Assembly (NCBI RefSeq): GCF_022346995.1
Contig: NZ_JAKRNM010000001.1
Coordinates: 124,001-188,000, forward strand
DNA length: 64,000 bases
Source of the DNA: Paenibacillus sp. ACRRY
GTDB lineage: Bacteria; Bacillota; Bacilli; Paenibacillales; Paenibacillaceae
Direction: 5' to 3'
Part shown: positions 1 through 9,679 of the stretch, piece after piece
Position numbering within the stretch: the first letter of the stretch is position 1
Layout: each line of letters starts with the position of its first letter
Notes under the pieces: model-generated
The model's database searches: none
The model's input: only the letters and a program-made list of their open reading frames with translations
What the model was told of the DNA's origin: nothing
Program-made: the position numbers and the translations under genes

Positions 1-45
1 AGAGAGAGCACCGCCTGTGAAAATTACAATGCGTTTCGTAGTCAT
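1..45 (-). CDS. N-terminal 15 codons of a leftward gene, possibly thiamine diphosphokinase
   Basis: On the minus strand an ATG at 45-43 opens a frame that stays open to the window edge and reads MTTKRIVIFTGGALS. A GAAAGG ribosome binding site (60-55) sits nine bases upstream; an in-frame ATG at 54-52 is an alternative start too close to it. A beta strand followed by a glycine pair is how thiamine diphosphokinases and other Rossmann-like proteins begin, and I recall similar starts in Paenibacillus ThiN proteins, but 15 residues cannot settle it. It is divergent from the TRIC-family gene. Confidence 0.45.
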   Translation of the reverse strand, partial: MTTKRIVIFTGGALS

Positions 46-207
46 TCCATTCATCCTTTCTATTAATGTAGAACGTATAACATCATTTCATAGTATTCAC
101 GAATGCTCTCAGTATAAAACACAAAATGTGGTTGCACAATTTCAGTCCTCGCGGATACAATGGGTAGAGCGACATGGAGATGACTTGAAAAGTGAGGTTT
201 GAACAGG

Positions 208-882
208 TTGGACTTGCACATTTTTGAAGTGTTCAGCATCATAGGCACCGTTGCTTTTGCAATGTCTGGTGCTTTCGTGGCAATGGAAGAGGAATATGAC
301 ATCTTGGGCGTGCTCGTATTAGGGCTAGTGACCGCCTTCGGTGGCGGGGTTGTTCGTAATGTACTGATTGGGGTGCCAGTCACTACTTTATGGAGTCAGG
401 GTGGACTAATCATGCTTGCACTGGTATCTGTTGCTGTAGCGTTCTTGCTGCCTCTGAAGTGGATTGGTCACTGGAAGAGGACAGAAGCGCTGTTTGATGC
501 GATCGGTCTGGCGGCGTTTGCCATCCAAGGTGGACTGTATGCTGCCAATATGGGACATCCCATCAGCGCTGTAATCGTTGCTGCAGTGTTAACGGGGATC
601 GGCGGCGGAATTATTCGTGATTTGCTTGCTGGTCGCAAGCCACTAGTACTCCGTGACGAAATCTATGCGGTATGGGCTATGACTGCCGGATTTGTAATAG
701 GTATGGGATGGTTTACCTCGAATATGGGACTGTTGATATGTTTTGCAGCAGTTGTATTTTTCCGGATGTGTTCTGTACATTATAAATGGAAGCTTCCTCG
801 CCGTTCATTGGTAAGAGCAGAAGCAGTTCCAACACAGCCTTCACAGTCAGCGCTTAAGCGTACGTTAAGCAAGGGGGAGTAA
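208..882 (+). CDS. TRIC/UPF0126 family membrane protein
   Basis: Predicted integral membrane protein of the trimeric intracellular cation channel-like (UPF0126, YvgT/YadS) family. The family is a tandem duplication of a three-helix unit, and both copies show here: a GGGVVRN motif near residue 50 and GGGIIRD near residue 135, each followed by hydrophobic helices. Bacterial members form potassium-permeable homotrimers; the role in this organism is inferred only. A TTG at 199 is in frame, but GTGAGG at 192-197 would lie only one base from it. The TTG at 208 has ten-base spacing and starts MDLHIFEVF, so I prefer it. The C-terminal 25 residues are hydrophilic. The next gene starts two bases after the stop, so the two are probably cotranscribed. 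Confidence 0.85.
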   Translation: MDLHIFEVFSIIGTVAFAMSGAFVAMEEEYDILGVLVLGLVTAFGGGVVRNVLIGVPVTTLWSQGGLIMLALVSVAVAFLLPLKWIGHWKRTEALFDAIGLAAFAIQGGLYAANMGHPISAVIVAAVLTGIGGGIIRDLLAGRKPLVLRDEIYAVWAMTAGFVIGMGWFTSNMGLLICFAAVVFFRMCSVHYKWKLPRRSLVRAEAVPTQPSQSALKRTLSKGE

Positions 883-884
883 TC

Positions 885-1355
885 ATGGTTCGTGTTTTAT
901 TTGTTTGTCTTGGTAACATATGTCGATCACCTATGGCGGAGGCGGTATTGCGTCACAAGATAGAGGAGAGAGGACTTCAACACCAGATTCAGGTGGATTC
1001 GGCTGGCACAGGAGATTGGCATGTTGGCAAGCCTCCACATGAAGGTACTCGCAGGCTGCTGGATTCATACCAAATTTCTTATGACAATATGGCTGCAAGG
1101 CAATTTGGAAGTTCTGACTTTGATCAATTTGACTATGTTGTCTGCATGGATGATTCCAATGTTGCTAACGTGCGTAAAATGACCGGCGGAGCCGAAGCGG
1201 ATATTATGAAATTCATGGATCTTCTGCCAAATGAATCCCTTAGGGAAGTGCCAGATCCATACTTTACAGGTAACTTTGAAGAAGTGTACAAGCTGGTAGA
1301 AGCGGGTTGCAATGTACTTTTGGAGCAAATTCAAAAAGATCATTCTCTTGCCTAA
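885..1355 (+). CDS. low molecular weight protein-tyrosine phosphatase
   Basis: Cytoplasmic phosphatase of the LMW-PTP family, 156 residues, the usual length. The phosphate-binding loop CLGNICRS holds the nucleophile Cys8 and Arg14 (C-x5-R) right at the N-terminus, and the general acid is in the DPYF motif (Asp124). Family members remove phosphate from tyrosine, and in some bacteria from arginine, on proteins of capsule synthesis or stress response; which substrate applies here is not visible. The start follows an AAGGGGGAG ribosome binding site inside the end of the upstream gene, which suggests translational coupling. Confidence 0.93.
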   Translation: MVRVLFVCLGNICRSPMAEAVLRHKIEERGLQHQIQVDSAGTGDWHVGKPPHEGTRRLLDSYQISYDNMAARQFGSSDFDQFDYVVCMDDSNVANVRKMTGGAEADIMKFMDLLPNESLREVPDPYFTGNFEEVYKLVEAGCNVLLEQIQKDHSLA

Positions 1356-1399
1356 TCCGAAGAGGTACAGGATTTGTTTCAAAAAATGAGAGTATAGAC

Positions 1400-1423
1400 A
1401 AGCAGGAGATTCCTGCTTTTTTT
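1400..1423 (+). terminator. rho-independent terminator after the phosphatase
   Basis: AAGCAGGA and TCCTGCTT arms with a three-base loop, followed by a run of T. Ends the rightward phosphatase transcript. Confidence 0.85.
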
Positions 1424-1457
1424 AAGCGGATATTTGTAAGCGTTATCAAATGGTGTG

Positions 1458-1484
1458 AAAAAAATAGCGGCCAGTACAGCCGCT
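1458..1484 (-). terminator. rho-independent terminator of the leftward esterase gene
   Basis: AGCGGC and GCCGCT arms around a seven-base loop; read leftward the stem is followed by ATTTTTTT. It sits just beyond the esterase stop. Confidence 0.8.
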
Positions 1485-1500
1485 TGTAATATGAAGCACA

Positions 1501-2235
1501 CTAGTTCTCTTCCAAGAAATATAACAAGGCTTCAGGCAGTTCCTTCTGCCAAAATCCCCATTGATGATGACCATCCTTTTCCCGATAAGAGACGAGAGCA
1601 CCACGTTTCTCCAGCAAATCACGAGTGTCCCTGTTTAGCTGAACAAAATCATAAGTTCCAGTATCCGCCTCGAAGGCAGTTTCCTGCAAACCGACGATCA
1701 TCCAGATGGATAGCCAGGACAAGTCTTCTTCAGCTGCATAGATTTCTTGGGAAGCAGAATAGAAGGCTCCGGACAAGCTGATCACTCGTGTGAACAGATC
1801 CGGGTAGAGCAGGGCCAGATGCAGTGAAACACTGCCACCAAGGGAATCGCCAGCGAGCACTCGTTCCTGTGGAGAGCGTCTTACAGGATATTTCTCTTCA
1901 ATATAGGGAATAATCTCTTCAGCAAAGCATGAGGTATATGCTTTGAATCGATTACCAAATGGAGCATATTCCTGAGTTCGAACAGAGACATCAACTTGAA
2001 CACCTACAATAATGAAAGGTTCGGCACCCTCATCCAGAATAATACGGTTGGCAGTCGTAGCGATACGACCAAAGTTGAAGAATTCTTCGCCGTCCTGACA
2101 ATAAACGACAGGATAGCTGAGTAATTCGTTATAGCCTGGTGGAAGATAAATTCGAAGTGTGCGCTTCTCTCCAAGATAGCGGCTATCGATTTCTTCCTTT
2201 ACAATCGTACGTTTCAAATAGCGGGAATCCGTCAT
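1501..2235 (-). CDS. alpha/beta-hydrolase, putative esterase (esterase D / enterochelin esterase type)
   Basis: Cytoplasmic alpha/beta hydrolase of 244 residues. The nucleophile elbow is AGDSLGG (Ser131), preceded by the typical strand for family members that act on acyl esters of small molecules, and the C-terminal histidine lies in DGHHQWGFW (His223 or His224); an acidic residue near Asp191 is the likely third member of the triad. The N-terminal part (YLPPGYNELLSYPVVYCQDG) is the hallmark of the putative esterase/Fes family. There is no signal peptide. AAAGGTGAC lies before the ATG. The gene stands alone between a convergent phosphatase and the divergent pdh operon. Substrate unknown; no siderophore genes are next to it, so a Fes-like role is not supported. 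Confidence 0.85.
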   Translation of the reverse strand: MTDSRYLKRTIVKEEIDSRYLGEKRTLRIYLPPGYNELLSYPVVYCQDGEEFFNFGRIATTANRIILDEGAEPFIIVGVQVDVSVRTQEYAPFGNRFKAYTSCFAEEIIPYIEEKYPVRRSPQERVLAGDSLGGSVSLHLALLYPDLFTRVISLSGAFYSASQEIYAAEEDLSWLSIWMIVGLQETAFEADTGTYDFVQLNRDTRDLLEKRGALVSYREKDGHHQWGFWQKELPEALLYFLEEN

Positions 2236-2405
2236 AAAACGTCACCTTTCTCGGTTTATTTTTGCATTCGTCCGCGCAATACGGTAAGATTAACCTGGTG
2301 CGGGGATGGGTCAAACACGCAATCATGTATTATGCTGTTATACCAATATTAAGCCCCTGTTATACATACAATCCGGAAGGAAACATAAAAAAATTACGGA
2401 TATCT

Positions 2406-2435
2406 TTGACGTATGCAGTGAAACAGGTGTATAAT
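2406..2435 (+). promoter_or_regulatory. SigA-type promoter of the pdh operon
   Basis: TTGACG (2406-2411), 18-base spacer, TATAAT (2430-2435), about 55 bases before the pdhA start codon. No operator-like palindrome was recognised around it. Confidence 0.8.
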
Positions 2436-2490
2436 AATATTATAACAGCGGAACTTGATATTCAAATTTTTTGTTGAGGTGAAGAAAAAA

Positions 2491-3558
2491 ATGAGCAAGG
2501 TTCCTTATGAAGTGTATACGGAGGATGTAGAAGCTCTGTCCGTGCTGTCTCCTGACGGCGAAATTGTAAACAAAGACATGATGCCTAAACTTTCCGACGA
2601 TCAATTAAAAGAAATTATGTACCGCATGGTATTTACCCGTACTTGGGATGACCGTGCAGTAAACCTGGGCCGTCAAGGTCGTCTTGGTTTCTATGCTCCA
2701 GTATCTGGACAAGAAGCAACAATGGTTGGTAGTGAGTTTGCACTTGAAAAAGAAGATTTTGTTGCTCCAGGCTATCGCGATATTCCGCAACTCGTGTGGC
2801 ACGGACTTCCTCTTTATCAAGCATTCTTGTACTCCCGTGGACACCAACATGGTGGACAAATTCCTGATGGCGTTAACGTATTGATGCCACAAATCATCAT
2901 TGGTGCACAAATTCTGCACGCAATGGGTATCGCTATGGGTTACAAATTGAAGAAACAAAAGCAAGTTGTTATTACGTACACAGGTGATGGCGGTTCTTCT
3001 GAAGGTGACTTCTATGAAGGTCTGAACTACGCTGGTGTATACAAACTGCCAGTTATCTTCTTCGTACAAAACAATGGTTATGCCATCACAACTCCTTTTG
3101 CTAAACAAACAGCAGCTCTGTCCATCGCTCACAAAGCGGTAGCAGCAGGGATCAAAGGTGTTAAAGTTGACGGTATGGACATTTTCGCTGTTATCAAAGC
3201 TGTTCAGGAAGCTGCTGAACGTGGACGTAACGGAGAAGGCGCTACATTGATCGAAGCGGTTACTTATCGTTTCCGTCCTCACTCCCTTTCTGACGATGCT
3301 TCCAAATATCGTACAAAAGAAGAAGAGGCTGAGTGGAGCGTAAAAGATCCAATCGCACGTTTCGCTAAGTATCTGGAGAAAAAAGGTCTTTGGACTGAAG
3401 AAGATACAGCTCGTGTGAAAGAAGAAGCAAAAGCTAAAGTAAATGAAGAGATCAAAAAAACGGAAAAAACCGAGAAAATGACGATTTCAGGCTTGATCGA
3501 CAGCATGTTCGAACAAACGCCTAAGCACTTGGAAGAGCAAAAAGCTGATTTCCAATAA
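2491..3558 (+). CDS. pdhA: pyruvate dehydrogenase E1 component, alpha subunit
   Basis: Thiamine-diphosphate-dependent E1 alpha chain of the pyruvate dehydrogenase complex; with PdhB it decarboxylates pyruvate and acetylates the lipoyl group of E2. The thiamine-diphosphate/Mg motif is clear: GDGGSSEGDFYEG followed about 30 residues on by NNGYAI. The phosphorylation-loop equivalent region RFRPHSLSDD is also present. Length 355 is normal for Firmicutes. The open frame extends upstream to 2455, but GAGGTGA at 2476-2482 and the ATG at 2491 (MSKVPYEVY) fix the start. Codon use is strongly biased, as expected for a highly expressed gene, and this produces long spurious open frames on the opposite strand. 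First gene of pdhABCD. Confidence 0.97.
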   Translation: MSKVPYEVYTEDVEALSVLSPDGEIVNKDMMPKLSDDQLKEIMYRMVFTRTWDDRAVNLGRQGRLGFYAPVSGQEATMVGSEFALEKEDFVAPGYRDIPQLVWHGLPLYQAFLYSRGHQHGGQIPDGVNVLMPQIIIGAQILHAMGIAMGYKLKKQKQVVITYTGDGGSSEGDFYEGLNYAGVYKLPVIFFVQNNGYAITTPFAKQTAALSIAHKAVAAGIKGVKVDGMDIFAVIKAVQEAAERGRNGEGATLIEAVTYRFRPHSLSDDASKYRTKEEEAEWSVKDPIARFAKYLEKKGLWTEEDTARVKEEAKAKVNEEIKKTEKTEKMTISGLIDSMFEQTPKHLEEQKADFQ

Positions 3559-3663
3559 GTTTTTTCCGATAAAGCATAAACATCCGGCGCCAGTTGTGGT
3601 GTCTCGGTATACATGTATGAATTCAAATGTGAACTGTCAATGTTTAAGGAGGAAATGAAGCAA

Positions 3664-4641
3664 ATGGCACAATTGAACATGAAAGAAGCAATCCGTGATG
3701 CGCTTCGCGTTGAGTTGAAACGTGATCCTAACGTTCTGCTTTTCGGTGAAGACGTAGGTAATGTAGGCGGCGTTTTCCGTGTAACGGAAGGTCTGCAAAA
3801 AGAGTTTGGCGAAGAGCGTGTATTTGATACTCCGCTGGCTGAGTCCGCTATTGGTGGTTTGGCTGTAGGTTTGGGTATTCAAGGCTTCCGTCCGGTAGCT
3901 GAAATCCAATTCGTAGGTTTCATCTTCGAAGCACTTGACCAAATGGTAGTGCAAGCTGCTCGTATGCGTTTCCGCTCCGGTGGAAAATACAATTCTCCAA
4001 TCGTATTCCGTACACCATTCGGTGGCGGAGTAAAAGCGGCAGAATTGCATACTGATTCTCTGGAAGGTTTGCTCACGCAAACTCCGGGTATTAAAGTAGT
4101 AGTTCCTTCTAACCCTTACGATGCAAAAGGTCTGATGATCGCTTCCATCCGCGACAACGATCCTGTATTCTTCATGGAGCACTTGAACCTGTACCACGCT
4201 TTCCGTGCAGAAGTGCCTGAAGAAGACTATGTTGTTGAACTGGGTAAAGCAAACGTTGTTCGTGAAGGTTCCGATGTTACTATCATCACTTACGGTATGA
4301 TGGTTCATACTTCCGTTAAAGCAGCAGAGGAACTTGAAAAACAAGGAATCAAAGTTGAAGTAATCGACCTTCGTACGATCAGCCCGATCGATATCGACAC
4401 AGTTGTTGCTTCCATTAAGAAAACAAACCGTGCAATTGTTGTACAAGAAGCTCAAAAGAGCGCAGGTGTTGCAGCTGAAGTCATTGCCCAAATCAATGAA
4501 AAAGCAATTCTCCACCTGGAAGCTCCGGTTCTGCGTGTAGCAGGTCCGGACACTGTATATCCATTCGCACAAATTGAAGATACATGGCTGCCTAACCCAG
4601 CACGTATCGTTGCTGCGGTTAACAAAGTCGTAAATTTCTAA
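3664..4641 (+). CDS. pdhB: pyruvate dehydrogenase E1 component, beta subunit
   Basis: E1 beta chain, partner of PdhA in the alpha2beta2 decarboxylase. It has the transketolase pyrimidine-binding domain (roughly residues 5-180, with GEDVG, FDTPLAE and GLAVGLG near the start) and the C-terminal transketolase domain (about 200-320). From the ATG at 3664 (MAQLNMKEA) it is 325 residues, the usual size. AAGGAGG at 3646-3652 is 11 bases from this ATG but only two from the ATG at 3655, and the longer frame from 3613 adds an N-terminus foreign to the family. The gap to pdhC is unusually long for this operon (see the internal promoter candidate). Confidence 0.97.
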   Translation: MAQLNMKEAIRDALRVELKRDPNVLLFGEDVGNVGGVFRVTEGLQKEFGEERVFDTPLAESAIGGLAVGLGIQGFRPVAEIQFVGFIFEALDQMVVQAARMRFRSGGKYNSPIVFRTPFGGGVKAAELHTDSLEGLLTQTPGIKVVVPSNPYDAKGLMIASIRDNDPVFFMEHLNLYHAFRAEVPEEDYVVELGKANVVREGSDVTIITYGMMVHTSVKAAEELEKQGIKVEVIDLRTISPIDIDTVVASIKKTNRAIVVQEAQKSAGVAAEVIAQINEKAILHLEAPVLRVAGPDTVYPFAQIEDTWLPNPARIVAAVNKVVNF

Positions 4642-4727
4642 TTTGATCATCTGACATGCCGCAAGGCGCAGTATGGTGATTCACATCGCAGCACAGGCTG
4701 CACTGTAAACAGCCATTAGCCCCTTGA

Positions 4728-4756
4728 TTGACAGTTATTTGCATTAGCAGTAACGG
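4728..4756 (+). promoter_or_regulatory. candidate internal promoter between pdhB and pdhC
   Basis: A perfect -35 (TTGACA, 4728-4733) with a 17-base spacer to a weak -10 (TAACGG, 4751-4756) in the 176-base gap before pdhC. A short hairpin (GCAGC/GCTGC near 4689-4702) lies just upstream. An internal pdhC promoter is known in Bacillus subtilis; here the -10 is poor, so this is only a candidate. Confidence 0.3.
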
Positions 4757-4817
4757 TTAGTTCTTGGAGCTAAGGGTTGTTTTCAGGATTGAGCACATAA
4801 TCAAGGAGGTTTTTCAG

Positions 4818-6134
4818 TTGGCTAAATTTGAATACAAATTCCCTGAACTAGGCGAAGGCCTTCACGAAGGCGAAATCATCAAGATGCACATCAAAGTCGG
4901 GGACAAAGTAACTGACGACGATATCATCATGGAAGTACAAAACGACAAAGCGGTAGTAGAAGTACCTTGTCCGGTTAACGGAACAGTTACTGAAGTATTC
5001 GCTAAAGATGGTCAAATCTGTCACGTTGGTGAAGTTGTTGCTGTTATCGATGCAGAAGGCGAACTGCCTGAGCAAGACGACGCTCCTGCTGGTGACCAAG
5101 GTGCACAAGAGAAAGATGCAGCTCAAGGTGGAGCTGACACTAGTGGATCTTCTGCAGCAGCTTCCAGCTCGGATGCAGCTCAAGAAGGCGGCAACAACAG
5201 CGTTCCGGCAGTACCTGCCAAAGACGTTCTGGCAACACCAAGCGTACGCAAATTTGCTCGTGAGCAAGGCGTAGACATCGCTCAGGTTAACGGTACTGGC
5301 AACAACGGTAAAGTAACCAAAGAAGATGTTGAAGCTTTCAAAAACGGTGGCGGCCAATCCGCAGCAGCTTCCGCAGCTCCTGCTCAAGAAGAGAAAAAAT
5401 CCGCAGCACCAGCAGCGGCAGCTGACCAACGCCTTGAAGAAGAGCGCGTACCATTCAAAGGTATCCGTAAAGCAATCTCCAATGCTATGGTTAAATCGGC
5501 TTACACTGCACCTCACGTTACAATCATGGACGAAGTGGACGTAACTGAGTTGGTTGCTTTCCGTACTCGCATGAAACCAATCGCAGAGAAAAAAGGAACG
5601 AAAGTTACTTATCTGCCGTTCATCGTTAAAGCATTGGTTGCAGCTTCCCGTCAATTCCCTGCTCTGAATGCAATGATTGATGAAGAAGCTAACGAAATTG
5701 TTTACAAAAAATACTACAACATCGGTATCGCAACAGATACAGACAACGGCTTGATCGTTCCTGTTATCAAAGATGCTGATCGTAAATCCATCTGGATGAT
5801 CGCTGATTCCATTCGTGATCTGGCAGCTCGTGGCCGTGATGGCAAATTGAGCGCTAACGAAATGAAAGGAAGCACAATCTCCATCAGTAACATCGGTTCT
5901 GCTGGCGGTATGTTCTTCACTCCGATCATCAACTTCCCTGAAGTTGCAATCCTCGGAACTGGACGTATCAGCGAAAAAGCGGTTATCAAAGACGGGGAAG
6001 TTGTTGCAGCTCCTGTAATGGCTCTTTCCTTGAGCTTTGACCACCGTATCATCGATGGCGCAACAGCACAAAACTTTATGAACTACATTAAACAGCTGCT
6101 CGCTAACCCTGAGCTGCTTGTTATGGAGGTGTAA
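4818..6134 (+). CDS. pdhC: dihydrolipoamide acetyltransferase, E2 of pyruvate dehydrogenase
   Basis: Core E2 enzyme that passes the acetyl group from lipoamide to coenzyme A. Domain order: one lipoyl domain (about residues 1-78, lipoylated Lys44 in QNDKAVVEV), an Ala/Asp/Gly-rich hinge (80-130), the E1/E3-binding domain (about 137-173, starting [13 protein letters not shown]), a second Ala-rich linker (180-203), and the catalytic acyltransferase domain ending with [10 protein letters not shown] (His409, Asp413). The TTG at 4818 is preceded by AAGGAGG at 4803-4809 and gives the standard AKFEYKFPE start; the open frame from 4764 adds an unrelated N-terminus. 438 residues. Four bases separate it from pdhD. 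Confidence 0.97.
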   Translation: MAKFEYKFPELGEGLHEGEIIKMHIKVGDKVTDDDIIMEVQNDKAVVEVPCPVNGTVTEVFAKDGQICHVGEVVAVIDAEGELPEQDDAPAGDQGAQEKDAAQGGADTSGSSAAASSSDAAQEGGNNSVPAVPAKDVLATPSVRKFAREQGVDIAQVNGTGNNGKVTKEDVEAFKNGGGQSAAASAAPAQEEKKSAAPAAAADQRLEEERVPFKGIRKAISNAMVKSAYTAPHVTIMDEVDVTELVAFRTRMKPIAEKKGTKVTYLPFIVKALVAASRQFPALNAMIDEEANEIVYKKYYNIGIATDTDNGLIVPVIKDADRKSIWMIADSIRDLAARGRDGKLSANEMKGSTISISNIGSAGGMFFTPIINFPEVAILGTGRISEKAVIKDGEVVAAPVMALSLSFDHRIIDGATAQNFMNYIKQLLANPELLVMEV

Positions 6135-6137
6135 GAT

Positions 6138-7553
6138 ATGGTAGTAGGCGACGCTTCTCTCAATATCGACACATTAGTAATTGGTGCGGGTCCTGGCGGC
6201 TATGTAGCTGCCATCCGCGCTGCTCAACTGGGCCAAAGCGTATTGATTGTAGACAAATCCGAGCTTGGCGGCGTATGTTTGAACCGTGGATGTATCCCAT
6301 CCAAAGCTCTGATCTCTGCTGCACACCAATATGAAAATGCACTTCACGGTGAAGCATTCGGTATCTCTGCTGAAAACGTGAAAGTGGACTTCAGCAAAAC
6401 TCAAGAATTCAAAAACGGCGTTGTTAAGAAAATGACTGGCGGCGTAGCTGGTTTGCTTAAAGGCAACAAAGTTGAAGTTTTCAATGGTGAGTGCATGTTC
6501 ATCAACGAAAATGAAGCGCGTGTATTCAACGATCATGAATCTCCGCGTTACAAATTCAAAAATGCAATCATTGCAACAGGTTCCCGTCCAATCGAACTGA
6601 AACCTTTCCCATTTGGCGGACGCATTCTGTCCTCGACTGAAGCATTGAACCTGCCTGAAGTACCGAAAAGCCTGATCGTTATCGGTGGCGGTTATATCGG
6701 TGCTGAGCTTGGTCAAATGTACTCCAAATTCGGTGCTAAAGTAACGATCATCGAAGGTTTGGATACTGTACTGCCAGGATTCGATAAAGACATGACTAGC
6801 CTTGTGGCTAAAAACATGAAGAAAACAGGCATCGAAATCGTAACGGGTGCAAAAGCTGAAAGTGCTGAGCAAACAGATAAAGATGTAACTGTTAAATATT
6901 CCGTAAATGGTGAGTCCAAAGAAGTAACTGCAGACTACCTGCTCGTTACTGTTGGACGTCGTCCAAATACGGACGGTGAGCTTGGTTTGGACCTGATCGG
7001 TGTGGACGTTGACGAGCGTGGATTCGTTAAAGTTGACCACCAAGGCCGTACTAGCATTCCTCACATCTTCGCAATCGGTGATATCGTATCCGGTTTGGCA
7101 CTTGCCCACAAAGCTTCTTATGAAGGTAAAGTGGCTGCTGAAGCGATCGCAGGACAACCGTCTGTAGTTGATTACAAATGTATGCCAGCAGTTGTGTTCA
7201 CAGATCCTGAATGCTCCAGCGTAGGTTACACAGAAAAAGAAGCTAAAGAAAAAGGCTACAAAGTAAAAGCAGGTAAGTTCCCTTATGCGGGTAACGGCCG
7301 TGCTGTATCTTTGAACCACGCTGAAGGCTTCGTGAAAATCGTAGCTGACGAAGAAAGCGGCCTTGTACTTGGTTGCCAAATCGTTGGTCTGGAAGCTTCC
7401 AACCTGATTGCTGAGCTTGGTCTTGCAATCGAAATGGGTGCTACTTTGGAAGATCTGGCTCTGACTATTCACGCTCACCCTACTTTGGGCGAAATCGTGA
7501 TGGAAGCTGCGGAACTGGTTATGGGTCACCCGATCCACATCATTTCCCGCTAA
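6138..7553 (+). CDS. pdhD: dihydrolipoamide dehydrogenase, E3
   Basis: FAD-dependent flavoprotein that reoxidises dihydrolipoamide and reduces NAD. It shows the N-terminal FAD dinucleotide fold ([10 protein letters not shown], from residue 16), the redox disulfide [13 protein letters not shown] (Cys47, Cys52), the NAD-binding fold (GGGYIGAE), the second FAD motif ([15 protein letters not shown]) and the C-terminal catalytic HAHPTLGE. Length 471 is normal. GGAGGTG at the end of pdhC is its ribosome binding site. Last gene of the operon; it may also serve other 2-oxoacid dehydrogenases and the glycine cleavage system, none of which is in this window. Confidence 0.97.
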   Translation: MVVGDASLNIDTLVIGAGPGGYVAAIRAAQLGQSVLIVDKSELGGVCLNRGCIPSKALISAAHQYENALHGEAFGISAENVKVDFSKTQEFKNGVVKKMTGGVAGLLKGNKVEVFNGECMFINENEARVFNDHESPRYKFKNAIIATGSRPIELKPFPFGGRILSSTEALNLPEVPKSLIVIGGGYIGAELGQMYSKFGAKVTIIEGLDTVLPGFDKDMTSLVAKNMKKTGIEIVTGAKAESAEQTDKDVTVKYSVNGESKEVTADYLLVTVGRRPNTDGELGLDLIGVDVDERGFVKVDHQGRTSIPHIFAIGDIVSGLALAHKASYEGKVAAEAIAGQPSVVDYKCMPAVVFTDPECSSVGYTEKEAKEKGYKVKAGKFPYAGNGRAVSLNHAEGFVKIVADEESGLVLGCQIVGLEASNLIAELGLAIEMGATLEDLALTIHAHPTLGEIVMEAAELVMGHPIHIISR

Positions 7554-7595
7554 TATCGTCTAAGCTTCGGACTCGTCCGGCATCATACGTAAATC

Positions 7596-7636
7596 AAGAG
7601 GTGAATAGCGCTAACGCGTTATTCGCCTCTTTTTTG
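7596..7636 (+). terminator. terminator of the pdh operon
   Basis: AAGAGGTGAATA paired with TATTCGCCTCTT through one G-U pair, followed by T6. Confidence 0.85.
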
Positions 7637-7828
7637 TGAGTGAAGAAGCCTTCCGTAGAGTTATATCATGTACTTTGTGTTGTAAAACATGGGCCCAATT
7701 GAATGTGTTTTCAACTCTTTTTCCATCGTGCACAGTGTGATAAACTGTTAAGATGATCAGACATGATGTAGCTCAGGCCAATCTGGAACTGAGTGGCAAC
7801 ATATATAGAGATGTGAGGGGAAATCAAC

Positions 7829-8623
7829 TTGAAAAACTATCTCGATTTATTACAAGATATATTGGATAATGGCGTTCATAAAGGGGATCGTACCGGAACA
7901 GGTACACAATCCGTGTTTGGCAGACAGCTTCGATATAACTTGTCCGAAGGCTTTCCGCTTGTAACGACGAAGCGAATTCACCTCAAATCCGTCATTCATG
8001 AACTATTATGGTTCTTGAGTGGGGATACGAATATTGCCTATCTAAAAGAAAACGGAGTGAAGATCTGGGACGATTGGGCAGACGAGAATGGCGATCTAGG
8101 CCCGGTTTACGGTTCACAGTGGAGAACATGGGAAGCGCCAAGTGGAGAGAAAATTGATCAAATTGCAGCAGTTATCGATTCAATTAAAAATAACCCGGAT
8201 TCACGACGTCATCTGGTGAGTGCATGGAACGTGGCAGAGATTAACAACATGAAGCTTCCGCCTTGTCACTTTGCGTTTCAATTTTATGTGGCAGAGGGTA
8301 AACTATCCTGTATGCTTACGATGCGCTCCGTGGATACGTTCCTGGGGTTGCCATTTAATATTGCCAGCTACGCGTTGCTGACACATATGATTGCCCAACA
8401 GTGTGACCTTGAAGTGGGAGATTTCATCTGGTCGGGTGGCGATGTGCACATCTACTCCAATCATGTGGAGCAAGTGAAAACACAGCTTGAGCGTGAGCCC
8501 TTCGCACTGCCTAAGTTGATCATTAAACGTAAGCCGGATTCGATTTTTGATTATAAGTTTGAGGATTTTGAGTTTGAGAACTATCAGCATCATCCGGGTA
8601 TTAAAGCTCCAATTGCGGTATAA
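7829..8623 (+). CDS. thyA: thymidylate synthase
   Basis: Folate-dependent enzyme that methylates dUMP to dTMP using methylenetetrahydrofolate. At 264 residues it is the length of the ThyA (not ThyX) class. Visible landmarks are [11 protein letters not shown] near the N-terminus, the catalytic LPPCHF (Cys146) and the dUMP-binding [10 protein letters not shown] and [13 protein letters not shown] segments. The start is TTG at 7829 behind GTGAGGGG. dfrA follows 24 bases downstream, the usual pairing because ThyA turns out dihydrofolate that DfrA recycles. Confidence 0.97.
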   Translation: MKNYLDLLQDILDNGVHKGDRTGTGTQSVFGRQLRYNLSEGFPLVTTKRIHLKSVIHELLWFLSGDTNIAYLKENGVKIWDDWADENGDLGPVYGSQWRTWEAPSGEKIDQIAAVIDSIKNNPDSRRHLVSAWNVAEINNMKLPPCHFAFQFYVAEGKLSCMLTMRSVDTFLGLPFNIASYALLTHMIAQQCDLEVGDFIWSGGDVHIYSNHVEQVKTQLEREPFALPKLIIKRKPDSIFDYKFEDFEFENYQHHPGIKAPIAV

Positions 8624-8647
8624 GCAGACTCGAAGAAGGAGTGTAGC

Positions 8648-9145
8648 ATGTTGAGTATTGAACTTGTGTGGGCTATGGGTGAAAATGGTGTTATTGGCTT
8701 GAACAATTCGATTCCATGGCGTTTGCCCAAAGATATGGCTTTTTTTAAGCGTCGTACGTTAAACAAAACGATTATTATGGGTCGTAATACGTGGGAATCC
8801 TTTGGTGGTAAGCCGCTTCCGCAGCGGCGGAATATTGTGGTTACCAGAGATCTGAACTACAAGGTGGAACAGGCAGAAGTGGTGCATTCCATTGAAGAAG
8901 GTTTGGAGGCTACCAAAGGCGAGGAACTATGTGTGATCGGGGGCTCACAGGTATACCGTGAGTTCCTCCCGTTGGCGGATCGGTTGGTGGTTACCAGGAT
9001 CCATGAAGAATTTGAAGGAGATACATTTTTCCCGGAAGTGGATTGGTCCGAATGGGAGCTGAAGGAGCAGATTGAGGGCGAACAGGATGAGAAAAATGTG
9101 TACGCCTATACGTTTGAGTTTTATGAGCGCAAACGCTCAAGCTGA
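8648..9145 (+). CDS. dfrA: dihydrofolate reductase
   Basis: NADPH-dependent reductase that regenerates tetrahydrofolate after thymidylate synthesis. The N-terminus shows the family signature VWAMGENGVIGLNNSIPW, the catalytic acid is Asp29 in LPKDMAFF, and the NADPH-binding IIMGRNTWESFGG and CVIGGSQVY segments follow. 165 residues, normal length. AAGGAGTG precedes the ATG. Cotranscribed with thyA and followed by a terminator. Confidence 0.96.
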   Translation: MLSIELVWAMGENGVIGLNNSIPWRLPKDMAFFKRRTLNKTIIMGRNTWESFGGKPLPQRRNIVVTRDLNYKVEQAEVVHSIEEGLEATKGEELCVIGGSQVYREFLPLADRLVVTRIHEEFEGDTFFPEVDWSEWELKEQIEGEQDEKNVYAYTFEFYERKRSS

Positions 9146-9202
9146 AGCTAACCGATAAGATGATAATTTATTTGAAATTTGATGTGTGATCTGATAAATA
9201 CG

Positions 9203-9246
9203 AAAGGCGCTGATTTACGAAATATTCGTGAACAGCGTCTTTTTAA
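9203..9246 (+). terminator. terminator of thyA-dfrA
   Basis: AAGGCGCTG and CAGCGTCTT arms with an inner TACGAA/TTCGTG stem, then a T-rich tail. Confidence 0.8.
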
Positions 9247-9640
9247 TTATTTTGAAAATGTAGGATGTCCTCTGCCATTTTTTGTGCTTTACACGAATAT
9301 AACATTTGTAGCTGTGAGAAATTGGGGCGCAGAAATACGATTTTCATTATGACTAGTAAAAAAGTATAAAAGTTATGGGGATTCACCGTTGTAAAGCCCT
9401 AAATTCGAGTGAATATTCGGAAATGAGAGGTTTACAGTACTGACTTGCTTGGTTTTAATGGCAAATTAGCTCACATTTACATGACGTTCTTTTTATTTTT
9501 CGACATAATAAACGCTAGATCAGACTCTTGATAATCATTTTCAGCTCCAGAATAAGGGTATTGACCACAGCTAAACCTGACGATATGATGAATAAAATAC
9601 AAATAATTATGCGGATAATCCATTTAATATTCAGTTGTCG
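9247..9640. other. long intergenic stretch without a recognisable gene
   Basis: Apart from one Fur-box-like site (9529-9543) I see no gene, riboswitch or repeat in this AT-rich stretch between dfrA and the glutamate synthase gene. A leftward hydrophobic frame at 9515-9706 has no ribosome binding site and was not called. Confidence 0.5.
9529..9543. promoter_or_regulatory. Fur-box-like site upstream of the glutamate synthase gene
   Basis: TGATAATCATTTTCA matches the 7-1-7 Fur box TGATAATNATTATCA at all but one position. It lies about 235 bases before the gltD start and 140 bases before the likely promoter, which is far for simple repression. Function uncertain. Confidence 0.3.
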
Positions 9641-9679
9641 AAATGCTACTATAATTGAAATATCTTTGAGAAGTTTTTG

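Noticed and set aside
1435..1448. TGTAAGCGTTATCA, a perfect match to the cre consensus
   Set aside because: It lies between two convergent terminators with no promoter near it, so it is most likely chance or non-functional.
3637..4650. Long open frame on the minus strand over pdhB, and similar ones over pdhC and pdhD
   Set aside because: They come from the strong codon bias of the highly expressed pdh genes, have no start signals and give Cys/Phe/Tyr-rich proteins of no known type.
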